Below are positions 1 through 6,137 of a stretch of DNA of 8,010 bases, piece by piece (the stretch's first letter is position 1; each line of letters begins with the position of its first letter). Origin of the DNA: Actinomycetota bacterium (lineage in GTDB: Bacteria > Actinomycetota > Acidimicrobiia > IMCC26256 > PALSA-610). The stretch covers positions 1 through 8,010 of the forward strand of contig JAUZEI010000662.1 in the NCBI GenBank assembly GCA_030839105.1, read 5' to 3'. The notes beneath the pieces were generated by a model. It did no database searches and was not told the origin of the DNA. It saw nothing but the letters and a program-made list of their open reading frames with translations. The position numbers and the translations under genes are program-made.

Positions 1-661
1 GCCACGTACCCTGCTCGGCCAGGTCGAGCATGCTCTCGAGGTCGCGCCGGGTGTCGGCCGCGCCCGCCCGGTCGGCCTTGTTGATCACGAACACGTCGGC
101 GATCTCCATCAGGCCGGCCTTCGCGGTCTGCACCGAATCACCCCAACCCGGGTTCACGACGACCACCGTCGTGTCGGCGTGGCCGGCGATCTCGACCTCG
201 ACCTGGCCCACACCGACCGTCTCGATGACGATCCACGCCTTGCCCACCGCGTCGAGCACCCGGACGGCCTGCGGGGTCGCGAGCGCCAGTCCGCCGAGAT
301 GACCGCGGGTCGCCATCGAACGGATGAAGACGCCGGGATCGGTCGTGTGGCTTTGCATGCGCACGCGGTCGCCCAGGATCGCACCGCCACTGAACGGGCT
401 CGTCGGATCGACCGCGAGCACGCCGACCTCTTCGCCGGTTGCGCGCAACCGCGCGACGAGCTGGTCGGTCAGGGTCGACTTACCGGCGCCGGGCGCGCCG
501 GTGATGCCGATCGACCACGCGTTACCCGTGCGCGGATGCAGCATCTCGATCGCAACCCGTGCACCCTCGCCGCCCCGTTCGACCAGAGAAAGGACCTTGG
601 CGATGGAACGCCTGTCACCTCGGAGCGCGCGCTCGACGAGCTCGGCGTTGGCGTCTCCCAT
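1..661 (-). CDS. meaB: MeaB/ArgK-family GTPase, methylmalonyl-CoA mutase-associated (partial, C-terminus outside window)
   Basis: This is a G3E-type P-loop GTPase that, in its family, protects and reloads B12-dependent acyl-CoA mutases such as methylmalonyl-CoA mutase in the cytoplasm. The first 220 residues are visible. They show a P-loop GAPGAGKST at residues 55-63, the MeaB block DPTSPFSGGAILGDRVRMQ at 85-103, FIRSMATRGHLGGLA at 112-126, ETVGVGQ at 147-153, and the guanine-specifying NKAD at 194-197. Family members are usually about 310-330 residues, so roughly a third is missing at the left edge. ATG 661 is the only possible start: reading upstream in the same frame there are four non-start codons and then the TAG of nfu. 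There is no clear Shine-Dalgarno, so it may depend on translation of nfu 12 bp upstream. The mutase partner is not in the window. After ETVGVGQ it reads VEVE rather than the SE of proteobacterial MeaB; I believe this is a normal actinobacterial variant. Confidence 0.93.
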   Translation of the reverse strand, partial: MGDANAELVERALRGDRRSIAKVLSLVERGGEGARVAIEMLHPRTGNAWSIGITGAPGAGKSTLTDQLVARLRATGEEVGVLAVDPTSPFSGGAILGDRVRMQSHTTDPGVFIRSMATRGHLGGLALATPQAVRVLDAVGKAWIVIETVGVGQVEVEIAGHADTTVVVVNPGWGDSVQTAKAGLMEIADVFVINKADRAGAADTRRDLESMLDLAEQGTW

Positions 662-673
662 GGAGCGCCGACG

Positions 674-919
674 CTACTCGTCGGCAACGACCTCGGTGAT
701 GCCGGGGACGCGGTCCATGATGATGCGCTCCACGCCGGCCTTGAGCGTCATCATCGAGACCGGGCACGTGCCGCACGCGCCGACGAGGGACACATGGACG
801 ACGTAGTCCTCGTCGATGCCGTTGAAGACGATGTCGCCGCCGTCGCTCTGCAGCGCAGGGCGGATGGCCTCGATCGCCTCGAGGACACCGGGTTCCATCT
901 CGGCAAGATCGAGCGCCAT
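674..919 (-). CDS. Nfu-type Fe-S cluster scaffold/carrier (NifU C-terminal domain protein)
   Basis: The protein is 81 residues and consists only of the NifU C-terminal (Nfu) domain. It has a helical start, then LQSDGGDI at 23-30 and the cluster-binding GACGTCP at 47-53 with Cys49 and Cys52, followed by a TLKAGVERII helix. Nfu dimers hold a [4Fe-4S] cluster between two CXXC motifs and pass it to client enzymes. No A-type or NifU N-terminal domain is attached. I chose ATG 919 because GGAG lies 5 bases upstream (925-928). An in-frame ATG at 946 would add nine residues (MPASESGDL) but lacks a ribosome site and would sit only a few bases from a predicted transcription start. A 114-bp gap separates it from murA and 12 bp from meaB, in the same frame as meaB. 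The candidate stress promoter in the gap suggests oxidative-stress control (inference). Confidence 0.92.
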   Translation of the reverse strand: MALDLAEMEPGVLEAIEAIRPALQSDGGDIVFNGIDEDYVVHVSLVGACGTCPVSMMTLKAGVERIIMDRVPGITEVVADE

Positions 920-924
920 CAAGT

Positions 925-928
925 CTCC
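925..928 (-). promoter_or_regulatory. Ribosome binding site of nfu
   Basis: GGAG in the context CTGGAGACTTG, five bases before ATG 919. It is the clearest Shine-Dalgarno on the minus strand of this window and decides the nfu start in favour of 919 over 946. Confidence 0.55.
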
Positions 929-941
929 AGACTCAGAAGCC

Positions 942-951
942 GGCATATGCC
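942..951. repeat. Short palindrome at the predicted nfu transcription start
   Basis: GGCATATGCC is a perfect 10-bp palindrome. With one shifted base it extends to a GCCGG/CCGGC inverted repeat (939-943 and 951-955) around a 7-base centre. It lies just downstream of the candidate ECF promoter, where transcription would begin, so it could be an operator or a weak 5' hairpin. A palindrome this short is common by chance in GC-rich DNA, so this is only a position to remember. Confidence 0.25.
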
Positions 952-957
952 CGGCAC

Positions 958-983
958 AACGACTCCAGTATCGCGCTTGTTCC
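958..983 (-). promoter_or_regulatory. Candidate ECF-sigma (SigR/SigH-like) promoter for nfu-meaB
   Basis: On the minus strand GGAAC (983-979) is followed after 18 bases by GTT (960-958), within GGGAACA ... CGTTG. This matches the GGAAY-N18-GTT pattern of actinobacterial thiol-oxidative-stress sigma factors (Streptomyces SigR, Mycobacterium SigH). It lies in the only sizeable gap of the minus-strand cluster and would start transcription near 949-952, giving a leader of about 30 bases before nfu ATG 919. An Fe-S scaffold is a sensible target for such a sigma factor. Sequence match alone; no conservation data. Confidence 0.42.
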
Positions 984-1033
984 CGACACGCTTCGACCCG
1001 GACCGGCTCGGACCCAACCGCCGGCCCTCGAAG

Positions 1034-2293
1034 TCAGTCGTCCAGGCGCTCGACGTCGGCGCCGAGCGAGCGGAGTCGGCCGGCCAGGTCGGAATAGCCC
1101 CGCTCGATGTGCTCGCCGTGGTGGACGATCGTCTCGCCGTCGGCCACGAGCCCCGCCAGCACCAGCGCGGCGCCGGCCCGCACGTCCGAGGCCTGTACCG
1201 GGGCGCCGGACAGCCGACCGACGCCCCGCACGATGGCGTGGCGGCCCTCGGTCCGGACGTCCGCGCCCATGCGCGCGAGCTCGTCGACGAACTGGAAGCG
1301 GCCGTCGTACACGTTCTCGGTGACGATCCCACTGCCTTCGGCAACCGTCATCAGCGCGACCGCGAGCGGCATGAAGTCGGTGGCGAAGCCGGGGTGCGGC
1401 AACGTCGCGACGTCGACCGCTCGCAGGCGCTTTGTGGCCAGTGCCCACACGCCGTCGCTCGTCGGCGAGACACGCATGCCCATCTCGCAGAGCTTCATCG
1501 ACACCATCTCGACGTACTCGGGCAGCACTCCGACGAGCTCGATCTCGCCGCCGGCGATGCCGCACGCCATGAGAAGCGTGACGGCCTCGACCCGGTCGGC
1601 CATGATCTCGCTGTCGACCGCGTGGAGCTCTTCGACGCCCTCGATCTCGATCGTCGACGATCCCGCGCCCAACAGGTGCGCGCCCATGCGGTTGAGGAAC
1701 GTGGCGAGCGCGGTGACCTCGGGCTCGCGGGCCGCGTTCTCGATGACCGTCGTGCCCTTGGCCAGGACGGCCGCGCACATGAGGTTTTCCGTCGCGCCGA
1801 CGCTGGGGAATTCGAGGACGGTCCGGGCCCCGTGCAACACCTCCGCGCGCGCCACGACGTATCCGTGCGTGACCTCGACCTCGGCGCCCATTGCCTGGAG
1901 GCCACGGAGATGCATGTCGACCTTGCGGCTGCCGATCGCGTCGCCGCCGGGAAGGGCGACGCGCGCGTGCCCGCAGCGGGCGAGCAAGGGACCCAACACG
2001 TTGAACGAGGCGCGCATGCTCGCGACGAGCTCGTATGGAGCTTCCGGCGTGAGGTCGCCGCTGGCGTCGACACGCACGACGTCAGGTTCGGACCGGTCGA
2101 CGACGGCGCCCGTCGCGCGTAGCAGCTCGATCATGACGTCGAGGTCACGCACGGTCGGCACATTGCGCAACGTGGTGATGCCGGGCGCGAGTAGCGCGGC
2201 GGCCATCTGCTTGAGACCGGCGTTCTTGGTCGCGCCCGACGGTTGCACGCGGCCGGAGAGGGGCCCGCTCGCGCGGACACGGAATCGTGTCAC
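1034..2293 (-). CDS. murA: UDP-N-acetylglucosamine 1-carboxyvinyltransferase MurA (Asp-type active site)
   Basis: MurA catalyses the first committed step of peptidoglycan synthesis, moving enolpyruvate from PEP to UDP-GlcNAc in the cytoplasm. At 419 residues it has the normal family length and the two-lobed EPSP-synthase-like fold. Visible landmarks, with E. coli equivalents, are Lys23-Asn24 (K22-N23), MRASFNVLGPL at 93-103, ALPGGDAIGS at 113-122, ENAAREP at 185-191, Asp306 in PGFATD (D305), Arg372 (R371) and Arg398 in HIERGY (R397). The catalytic Cys115 of E. coli is replaced by Asp118, as in M. tuberculosis MurA (Asp117), where it gives fosfomycin insensitivity. The lysine loop reads SGATKN, with an extra Thr compared with the common SGAKN. 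The start is GTG 2293, the only start codon after an in-frame TAA at 2311-2309; no strong ribosome site. It begins 11 bp after the crotonase stop. Confidence 0.96.
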   Translation of the reverse strand: MTRFRVRASGPLSGRVQPSGATKNAGLKQMAAALLAPGITTLRNVPTVRDLDVMIELLRATGAVVDRSEPDVVRVDASGDLTPEAPYELVASMRASFNVLGPLLARCGHARVALPGGDAIGSRKVDMHLRGLQAMGAEVEVTHGYVVARAEVLHGARTVLEFPSVGATENLMCAAVLAKGTTVIENAAREPEVTALATFLNRMGAHLLGAGSSTIEIEGVEELHAVDSEIMADRVEAVTLLMACGIAGGEIELVGVLPEYVEMVSMKLCEMGMRVSPTSDGVWALATKRLRAVDVATLPHPGFATDFMPLAVALMTVAEGSGIVTENVYDGRFQFVDELARMGADVRTEGRHAIVRGVGRLSGAPVQASDVRAGAALVLAGLVADGETIVHHGEHIERGYSDLAGRLRSLGADVERLDD

Positions 2294-2304
2294 GGCGGAA
2301 AATA

Positions 2305-3129
2305 CTACTTACCGGAGTAGTCGGGTCGGCGTTGTTCCATGAAGGCCAGGATGGCCTCTCGCATGTCGTCCGACTTGAGGCAGATCGCCTGGGCTTCCGC
2401 CTCGACCACGAGTCCCTCGGGCACCGGTACGCGGTCGGCCGCGTCGACGGCGCGTTTCGCGCCCTGCACGGCAAGCGGCGGCTGCGCGGCGATAGCGGCG
2501 GCGAGCTCGCCTACGTTCGACTCCAACGCGCCGTCGTCGACGAGCCGCTCGCACAGACCGATGCGATACGCCTCCTCGGCATCGATGCGCGCGGCCGTCC
2601 AGATCATCTCCTTGGCCTTGCCCGCGCCGACGACGCGCGGCAGTCGCTGCGTTCCGCCGAGGTCGGGAAGGATGCCGTACTTGTGCTCGAGCAATCCGAC
2701 CGACGTACCGCGCGCGAAGACGCGGATGTCGCACGCAAGCGCCATCTGCAATCCCGCGCCGAGCGCGAACCCGCGCACTGCGGCGATCGTGGGATAGCGC
2801 GCTTCCTCGAGCCACGAGTACGACTCCTGCGTGCGCAGGATGCCGTCGACACTGGGATCACGGTGACGCGTACCGACGTCGTCACCGCCTTCGATCGAAT
2901 CGGTCGAGCCCGCGGTGAACACCGACGTATCGATCCCCGACGAGAACGCGCGACCGTTCCCGATCACAACGAGCGCGCGCAGATCGGCGTCGTCGCGCAG
3001 CTCCTTGCCCAGCGCGCGCAACTCCTGCCACATCTGGATCGTGAACGAGTTGAGCTTGGCGGGACGGTTCAGGCGCAGCCATCCGACGTGACCGTCGCGC
3101 GTGAGCTCAACGGTTTCGTAGTCCGTCAT
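2305..3129 (-). CDS. Crotonase-family protein (enoyl-CoA hydratase/isomerase)
   Basis: The 274-residue protein has the crotonase fold that stabilises acyl-CoA enolates, probably for fatty-acid or related acyl-CoA turnover. The N-terminal part reads LNRPAKLNSF (20-29). The first oxyanion-hole strand is GRAFSSGID (59-67), and the second is RGFALGAGLQMALACDI (119-135). The catalytic loop is LLEHKYGILPDLGGTQRLP (146-164). Glu148 matches Glu164 of rat mitochondrial hydratase, but the Glu144 position is Gln128. Asp156 (in PDLGG) lines up with an active-site Asp of dienoyl-CoA isomerase (Ech1). Hydratase versus isomerase therefore cannot be settled, and the substrate is unknown. I chose ATG 3129 because the family N-terminus begins there and it overlaps the cyclase stop as ATGA. 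The frame stays open to 3474, but the extra 115 codons lie opposite nothing family-like and overlap the cyclase gene. Confidence 0.92.
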   Translation of the reverse strand: MTDYETVELTRDGHVGWLRLNRPAKLNSFTIQMWQELRALGKELRDDADLRALVVIGNGRAFSSGIDTSVFTAGSTDSIEGGDDVGTRHRDPSVDGILRTQESYSWLEEARYPTIAAVRGFALGAGLQMALACDIRVFARGTSVGLLEHKYGILPDLGGTQRLPRVVGAGKAKEMIWTAARIDAEEAYRIGLCERLVDDGALESNVGELAAAIAAQPPLAVQGAKRAVDAADRVPVPEGLVVEAEAQAICLKSDDMREAILAFMEQRRPDYSGK

Positions 3130-3641
3130 GCGCGCACGGTATCGCCGGCCGCCGCACAACCAAAGCGGACGACCTCCACCGGATCGTGGATGCCGGCAAC
3201 GGTGATCATCCCGGCCGGCTCGACCGACAGGTCGTCCGCGGCGTAAGCAGCGAGGTCGACCGTCGCGAGGATCTCGTGGGGACGGGCCGCGGTCGCGAGA
3301 CGCGCCGCCAGGTTCACCGACCGTCCGGTGTAGTCGTCGCCCTCGAGGAGAATCACATCGCCGCCCGCGCAGCCCGCGTGCATCGACAACGGCAACTCCA
3401 GGTCGTGCGTGATGCCCTCGAGCTTCGGCACCGCGGCGACGAGTTGCGCCGGATCGACCGAGACGAGCATGCACCCGTCACCGAGCCACTTCGCGATGCG
3501 GACGCCGAAATCGGTCGCCACCTGACGGACCGCGCCCCGAAAGAGGGTGAGCACCCGCACCGACTCGTCGTCGCCGAACTGGTCGCCGAAGGAGGTGAAT
3601 CCCGAGAGGTCGACGAACGAGAACCAGCGCTCGACTCGCAC
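3126..3641 (-). CDS. Minimal class III adenylate cyclase (catalytic domain only)
   Basis: This 171-residue protein is a bare class III nucleotidyl cyclase domain, predicted to make cAMP from ATP as a homodimer. It opens directly on the first catalytic strand, FSFVDLSGFT (7-16). All six canonical catalytic residues are present: metal-binding Asp11 and Asp55, adenine-selecting Lys51 and Asp103, and transition-state Asn110 and Arg114. Spacings from Asp11 to Lys51 (40), Lys51 to Asp55 (4), Asp103 to Asn110 (7) and Asn110 to Arg114 (4) equal those I recall for M. tuberculosis Rv1625c, while the Asp55-Asp103 interval is shorter. There is no transmembrane segment, HAMP, PAS, GAF or other sensor. The GTG 3641 start is forced by the in-frame TGA of the upstream hydrolase 12 bp away. 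The stop overlaps the crotonase ATG by four bases (ATGA), implying translational coupling. The trigger for cyclase activity is unknown. Confidence 0.88.
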   Translation of the reverse strand: MRVERWFSFVDLSGFTSFGDQFGDDESVRVLTLFRGAVRQVATDFGVRIAKWLGDGCMLVSVDPAQLVAAVPKLEGITHDLELPLSMHAGCAGGDVILLEGDDYTGRSVNLAARLATAARPHEILATVDLAAYAADDLSVEPAGMITVAGIHDPVEVVRFGCAAAGDTVRA

Positions 3642-3653
3642 GCCGCGAGTCTG

Positions 3654-4298
3654 TCACTTCCGGTCGGGAAGCCCGGTAACGAAATCGACGACGGCCGCGG
3701 CCACGTCGGCGAGCACCGCGTCGACGCGGAGACCGCTCGATTTCAGCGGCTTGAAGCCGTGGTCGCCGCTCTCGACCCAAAAGAACGAGACCGGGCCCTT
3801 CACCTTCTTCGTTTCACGCCGCAACTCTTCGGGTGACCCGAACGCGTCACGTGTTCCGCTCACGAAGAGCGCCGGCATGCGCAGGCGCGGAAAGTGCTCG
3901 ATGCGGAGTTGTGCGGGCCGGCCGGGCGGGTGCAACGGGTAGCCCAGGAGGACCAGGCCGAGCGCGCCGTCGTCGGCCGCGACGATGGAGCCGATGCGGC
4001 CGCCCATCGACCTCCCTCCGAGCACCACGCGTTCGGGTGGCACCTTGGCGCGGCTCGCGAGCTCGCTGACCGCTTCCCGCAGCGCGGCTTCGAGCACGGG
4101 CGGACGATCCGGCCCACGCCGACCAGCCGCCTTGTAGGGAAAGTTGAACCGCAGCGACGGGATCCCCGCGGCGGCCAACGCGTCGGCAACGGTGGTGAGT
4201 GTCGCCGCGTTCATGTCGGCGCCGGCGCCGTGCGCGAGCAGCACGGCTCGATCCGCGCCGCGCTCGGGTCCCTGGTACGCGAGGTCGGCGAGCGCCAT
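3654..4298 (-). CDS. Small alpha/beta hydrolase, KANL3/Tex30-like (dienelactone-hydrolase-like)
   Basis: The 214-residue cytoplasmic protein has a compact alpha/beta-hydrolase fold without a lid. It begins with LLAHGAGADMN (20-30), whose HGAG supplies the oxyanion loop. It continues with SLRFNFPYK (48-56) and the nucleophile elbow GGRSMGGR (94-101, Ser97). The acid is Asp151 in VSGTRDAFG, and the base is His180 in SGDHGF. The arrangement and the RFNFPY motif match the KANL3/Tex30 group (Abhydrolase_11), whose bacterial members have no firmly assigned substrate, so I give no reaction beyond hydrolase. There is no signal peptide. ATG 4298 lies 24 bp after the peptidase stop and has only a weak GGTG upstream. 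Its TGA is in frame with the cyclase start four codons later. The gene next to a peptidase and a cyclase suggests cotranscription rather than a shared pathway. Confidence 0.87.
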   Translation of the reverse strand: MALADLAYQGPERGADRAVLLAHGAGADMNAATLTTVADALAAAGIPSLRFNFPYKAAGRRGPDRPPVLEAALREAVSELASRAKVPPERVVLGGRSMGGRIGSIVAADDGALGLVLLGYPLHPPGRPAQLRIEHFPRLRMPALFVSGTRDAFGSPEELRRETKKVKGPVSFFWVESGDHGFKPLKSSGLRVDAVLADVAAAVVDFVTGLPDRK

Positions 4299-4322
4299 CA
4301 GCAGTTCAGCACCGTCATCGCG

Positions 4323-6074
4323 TCAGCACCACCGCGCGAGGAACGACGAGACACGCGTGAGTTCGTCGGCGACGGTCTCGGCGCGCCGCCAACCGTGACC
4401 TTCGCCCGCGTACACGTGGAATTCCACCTCGACCCCGGCGCGGCGCAGCGCGTCCGCGAACGTCGTCGCGCGCTCCGGATTCACGACGCGGTCCTGGTCG
4501 CCCTGCAACAGCAACACCGGTGCGCGGATCTCGGACGCATGGGCGAGCGGCGAACGCGCGACGTATTGGGCCCGAGTCTCGGGTAGAGGCCCGACCAACC
4601 GTGCAAGGTCTCCCGACTCGAACCGGTGTGTCGTCGCGGCGAGATCGACCAGGTCGGTGACGGGATACAGCGCCACGACTGCGCCTACGAGGTCGGGGTG
4701 GCGGGCGGCGACGTTGAGCGCGGTGAAGCCACCTGCACTCGAACCCATCAGCGCGATTCGACTCGGGGCTCCCCAACCCTCTTTGACCGCATGTTTGATG
4801 CCGGCAGCAACGTCGGCGGTGTCGACCTCGCCCCACTGGCCGTCGAGGGCGTTGCGATACGCCACGCCGTAGCCGGACGACCCCCGGTGGTTCGGTTGCA
4901 ACACTGCATAGCCCTGCTGGACCAACCACTGCACCCGCGGGTTCCAGTCGGCGGCCGCCTGCCCGGTCGGGCCGCCGTGCACATGCACGATCATCGGCGA
5001 CGGCCCGCGGGCCGCGGGGGCGCGCCACAACAGACCATGTACGAGTGCACTCCCCGACTTCCAGGTGACGGGTCGGGGTTCGACGAGTCCCGTGCGTTCG
5101 AAACCGCCCACCGCACCGCGCGCGATCGCGCGCCGCGCGGAACCGTTCGGCGCGAGGACGACTACCTGCGGCGGCGTGACGGCGCCGGAGCGTACGCACA
5201 CGATTCCGCGTTCGCCCCAGGCGATGTCGCGGTGCCAGCCCCGAGAGAGCTCACGTGCCGACTTGCGACCGGGAGCGCCGATCACCATGCGGCCGAATCC
5301 CGACTCATTGCGGCACCACGCGAGCTCGTCGCTCGCGGGTGACCACGCGAAGGAACGCTGGCCCGGCGACCATGCCGGCTCCGCACACTCGTGTTCCTCT
5401 TGTCCGGGGATCGCCTCGCCGTCGACGATGAGCCGGCCGTCGTTCACCCACGCGAGTCGCGTGCCGTCCGGCGAGAAACGGGGCTGACTGCATGCGCCGT
5501 CGGCAGCGAACACCGAGCCCTTCTCGCCGGGCGCGTCGCGCCGAACGAGACGCGAGGCGTGCCACGGCATGTTCGGCAGATCCCATTCCTGCCAGACGAG
5601 CGTGCCTCCGTCGGGCGACCATTCCGGATCCCACGCGTAGTCGGCGAGCGACACCCGTTCGGGCCAGGCGGAACCGTCGAGCGGAAGCGTCGCGATGTCG
5701 CACGCGTCGTCCCGCTCGATCGCGCAGGCAACCTCACCCCGGGTCGAGACGACGGGTGCGAGGGCGCGGCCGTCACGGGAGAGGAAGCGCTCCACCGCGC
5801 CCCCTGCGTGCACGAGCGCCAGGCGTCCGTCGGCGGCCGCAACCACGAGGAGATCGTCGCCGACCCACGCGAATCCGCCCCCCACACCGCCCTCGGCCGT
5901 GACCACCACCGGCGGGCCGCCGAGGTCGCCGCCCGGACCCGCGGGCGCGACCATGAGGTCGGCCCGGCCGTCGAAGCTCTCGATCCACGCCAGTCGGTCG
6001 CCGGCCGGGGACCAGCGGGGTCCACTCACGCTACGTGACCGGCTGAGCATGCTCGGTAGGATTTGGGGTGTCAC
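4323..6074 (-). CDS. S9-family serine peptidase (prolyl oligopeptidase / acylaminoacyl-peptidase type)
   Basis: The 583-residue protein has the two-part S9 design. An N-terminal beta-propeller (about 15-320) carries repeated WSPxGxxLAW-like blades, for example at 21-30, and PEWSPDGGTLVW and PRFSPDGTRLAWV further on. A C-terminal alpha/beta-hydrolase domain (about 340-583) has HGGP at 366-369, NHRGSSGYG at 395-403, the nucleophile Ser446 in GSSAGG, Asp528 in QGDQDRVV, and His560 in GEGHGW. Such enzymes cleave short peptides or acylated amino termini admitted through the propeller. No signal peptide is visible, so it is probably cytoplasmic. The start is uncertain. GTG 6074 keeps a TP-xx-L stretch before the first blade that resembles family N-termini. 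ATG 6050 (575 residues) is the alternative. Neither has a Shine-Dalgarno. It is the first gene of the minus-strand cluster and divergent from the glycosyltransferase. Confidence 0.93.
   Translation of the reverse strand: MTPQILPSMLSRSRSVSGPRWSPAGDRLAWIESFDGRADLMVAPAGPGGDLGGPPVVVTAEGGVGGGFAWVGDDLLVVAAADGRLALVHAGGAVERFLSRDGRALAPVVSTRGEVACAIERDDACDIATLPLDGSAWPERVSLADYAWDPEWSPDGGTLVWQEWDLPNMPWHASRLVRRDAPGEKGSVFAADGACSQPRFSPDGTRLAWVNDGRLIVDGEAIPGQEEHECAEPAWSPGQRSFAWSPASDELAWCRNESGFGRMVIGAPGRKSARELSRGWHRDIAWGERGIVCVRSGAVTPPQVVVLAPNGSARRAIARGAVGGFERTGLVEPRPVTWKSGSALVHGLLWRAPAARGPSPMIVHVHGGPTGQAAADWNPRVQWLVQQGYAVLQPNHRGSSGYGVAYRNALDGQWGEVDTADVAAGIKHAVKEGWGAPSRIALMGSSAGGFTALNVAARHPDLVGAVVALYPVTDLVDLAATTHRFESGDLARLVGPLPETRAQYVARSPLAHASEIRAPVLLLQGDQDRVVNPERATTFADALRRAGVEVEFHVYAGEGHGWRRAETVADELTRVSSFLARWC
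6035..6062 (+). promoter_or_regulatory. Candidate sigma-70-type promoter for the glycosyltransferase gene
   Basis: GTGACC (6035-6040), 16 bases, then TAGGAT (6057-6062) resembles TTGACc and the actinobacterial TAnnnT -10 element. Transcription would begin near 6069 and leave a leader of about 70 bases before ATG 6138. The element overlaps the first codons of the divergent peptidase gene, so the two transcripts would overlap at their 5' ends. No comparable strong promoter is seen for the peptidase; a lone TAGCGT lies nine bases before its GTG on the minus strand (6089-6084), which could fit a near-leaderless transcript. Confidence 0.3.
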
Positions 6075-6137
6075 CGTTCGTCGACGCTAGTGCGCGGCTT
6101 GCCTTTCGGGTCGCCCGGCCTCCATCCTGGGAACCTC

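Noticed and set aside
920..946. Nine-codon extension of nfu to ATG 946
   Set aside because: No Shine-Dalgarno before 946, whereas GGAG is correctly placed before 919; the extra residues are not part of the Nfu domain.
179..2122. A 647-codon open frame on the plus strand opposite murA, nfu and meaB
   Set aside because: It lies antisense to three genes with clear family motifs. Its composition (many Arg, Asp, Ala, His) is what the complement of GC-rich codons gives, and it has no recognisable domain.
2294..2304. Possible terminator or promoter between the crotonase and murA
   Set aside because: The gap is only 11 bases, with no hairpin or room for promoter boxes. The AT-rich patch (AAGTAGTATTTTCC on the minus strand) straddles the stop codon, and I could not pair it with a -35 element.
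1107..2342. A 411-codon plus-strand open frame over murA
   Set aside because: Antisense shadow of murA, rich in Ser/Thr/Arg/Pro with no motif; the MurA catalytic residues on the other strand are unmistakable.
3130..3474. Upstream extension of the crotonase frame by 115 codons
   Set aside because: It overlaps the cyclase gene entirely and is Arg/Gly-rich without family similarity. The crotonase fold starts at the ATG that overlaps the cyclase stop.
6063..6137. TTG-initiated 25-codon extension of the glycosyltransferase
   Set aside because: No ribosome site, no family-like sequence, and it would occupy the divergent promoter region; ATG 6138 fits better.
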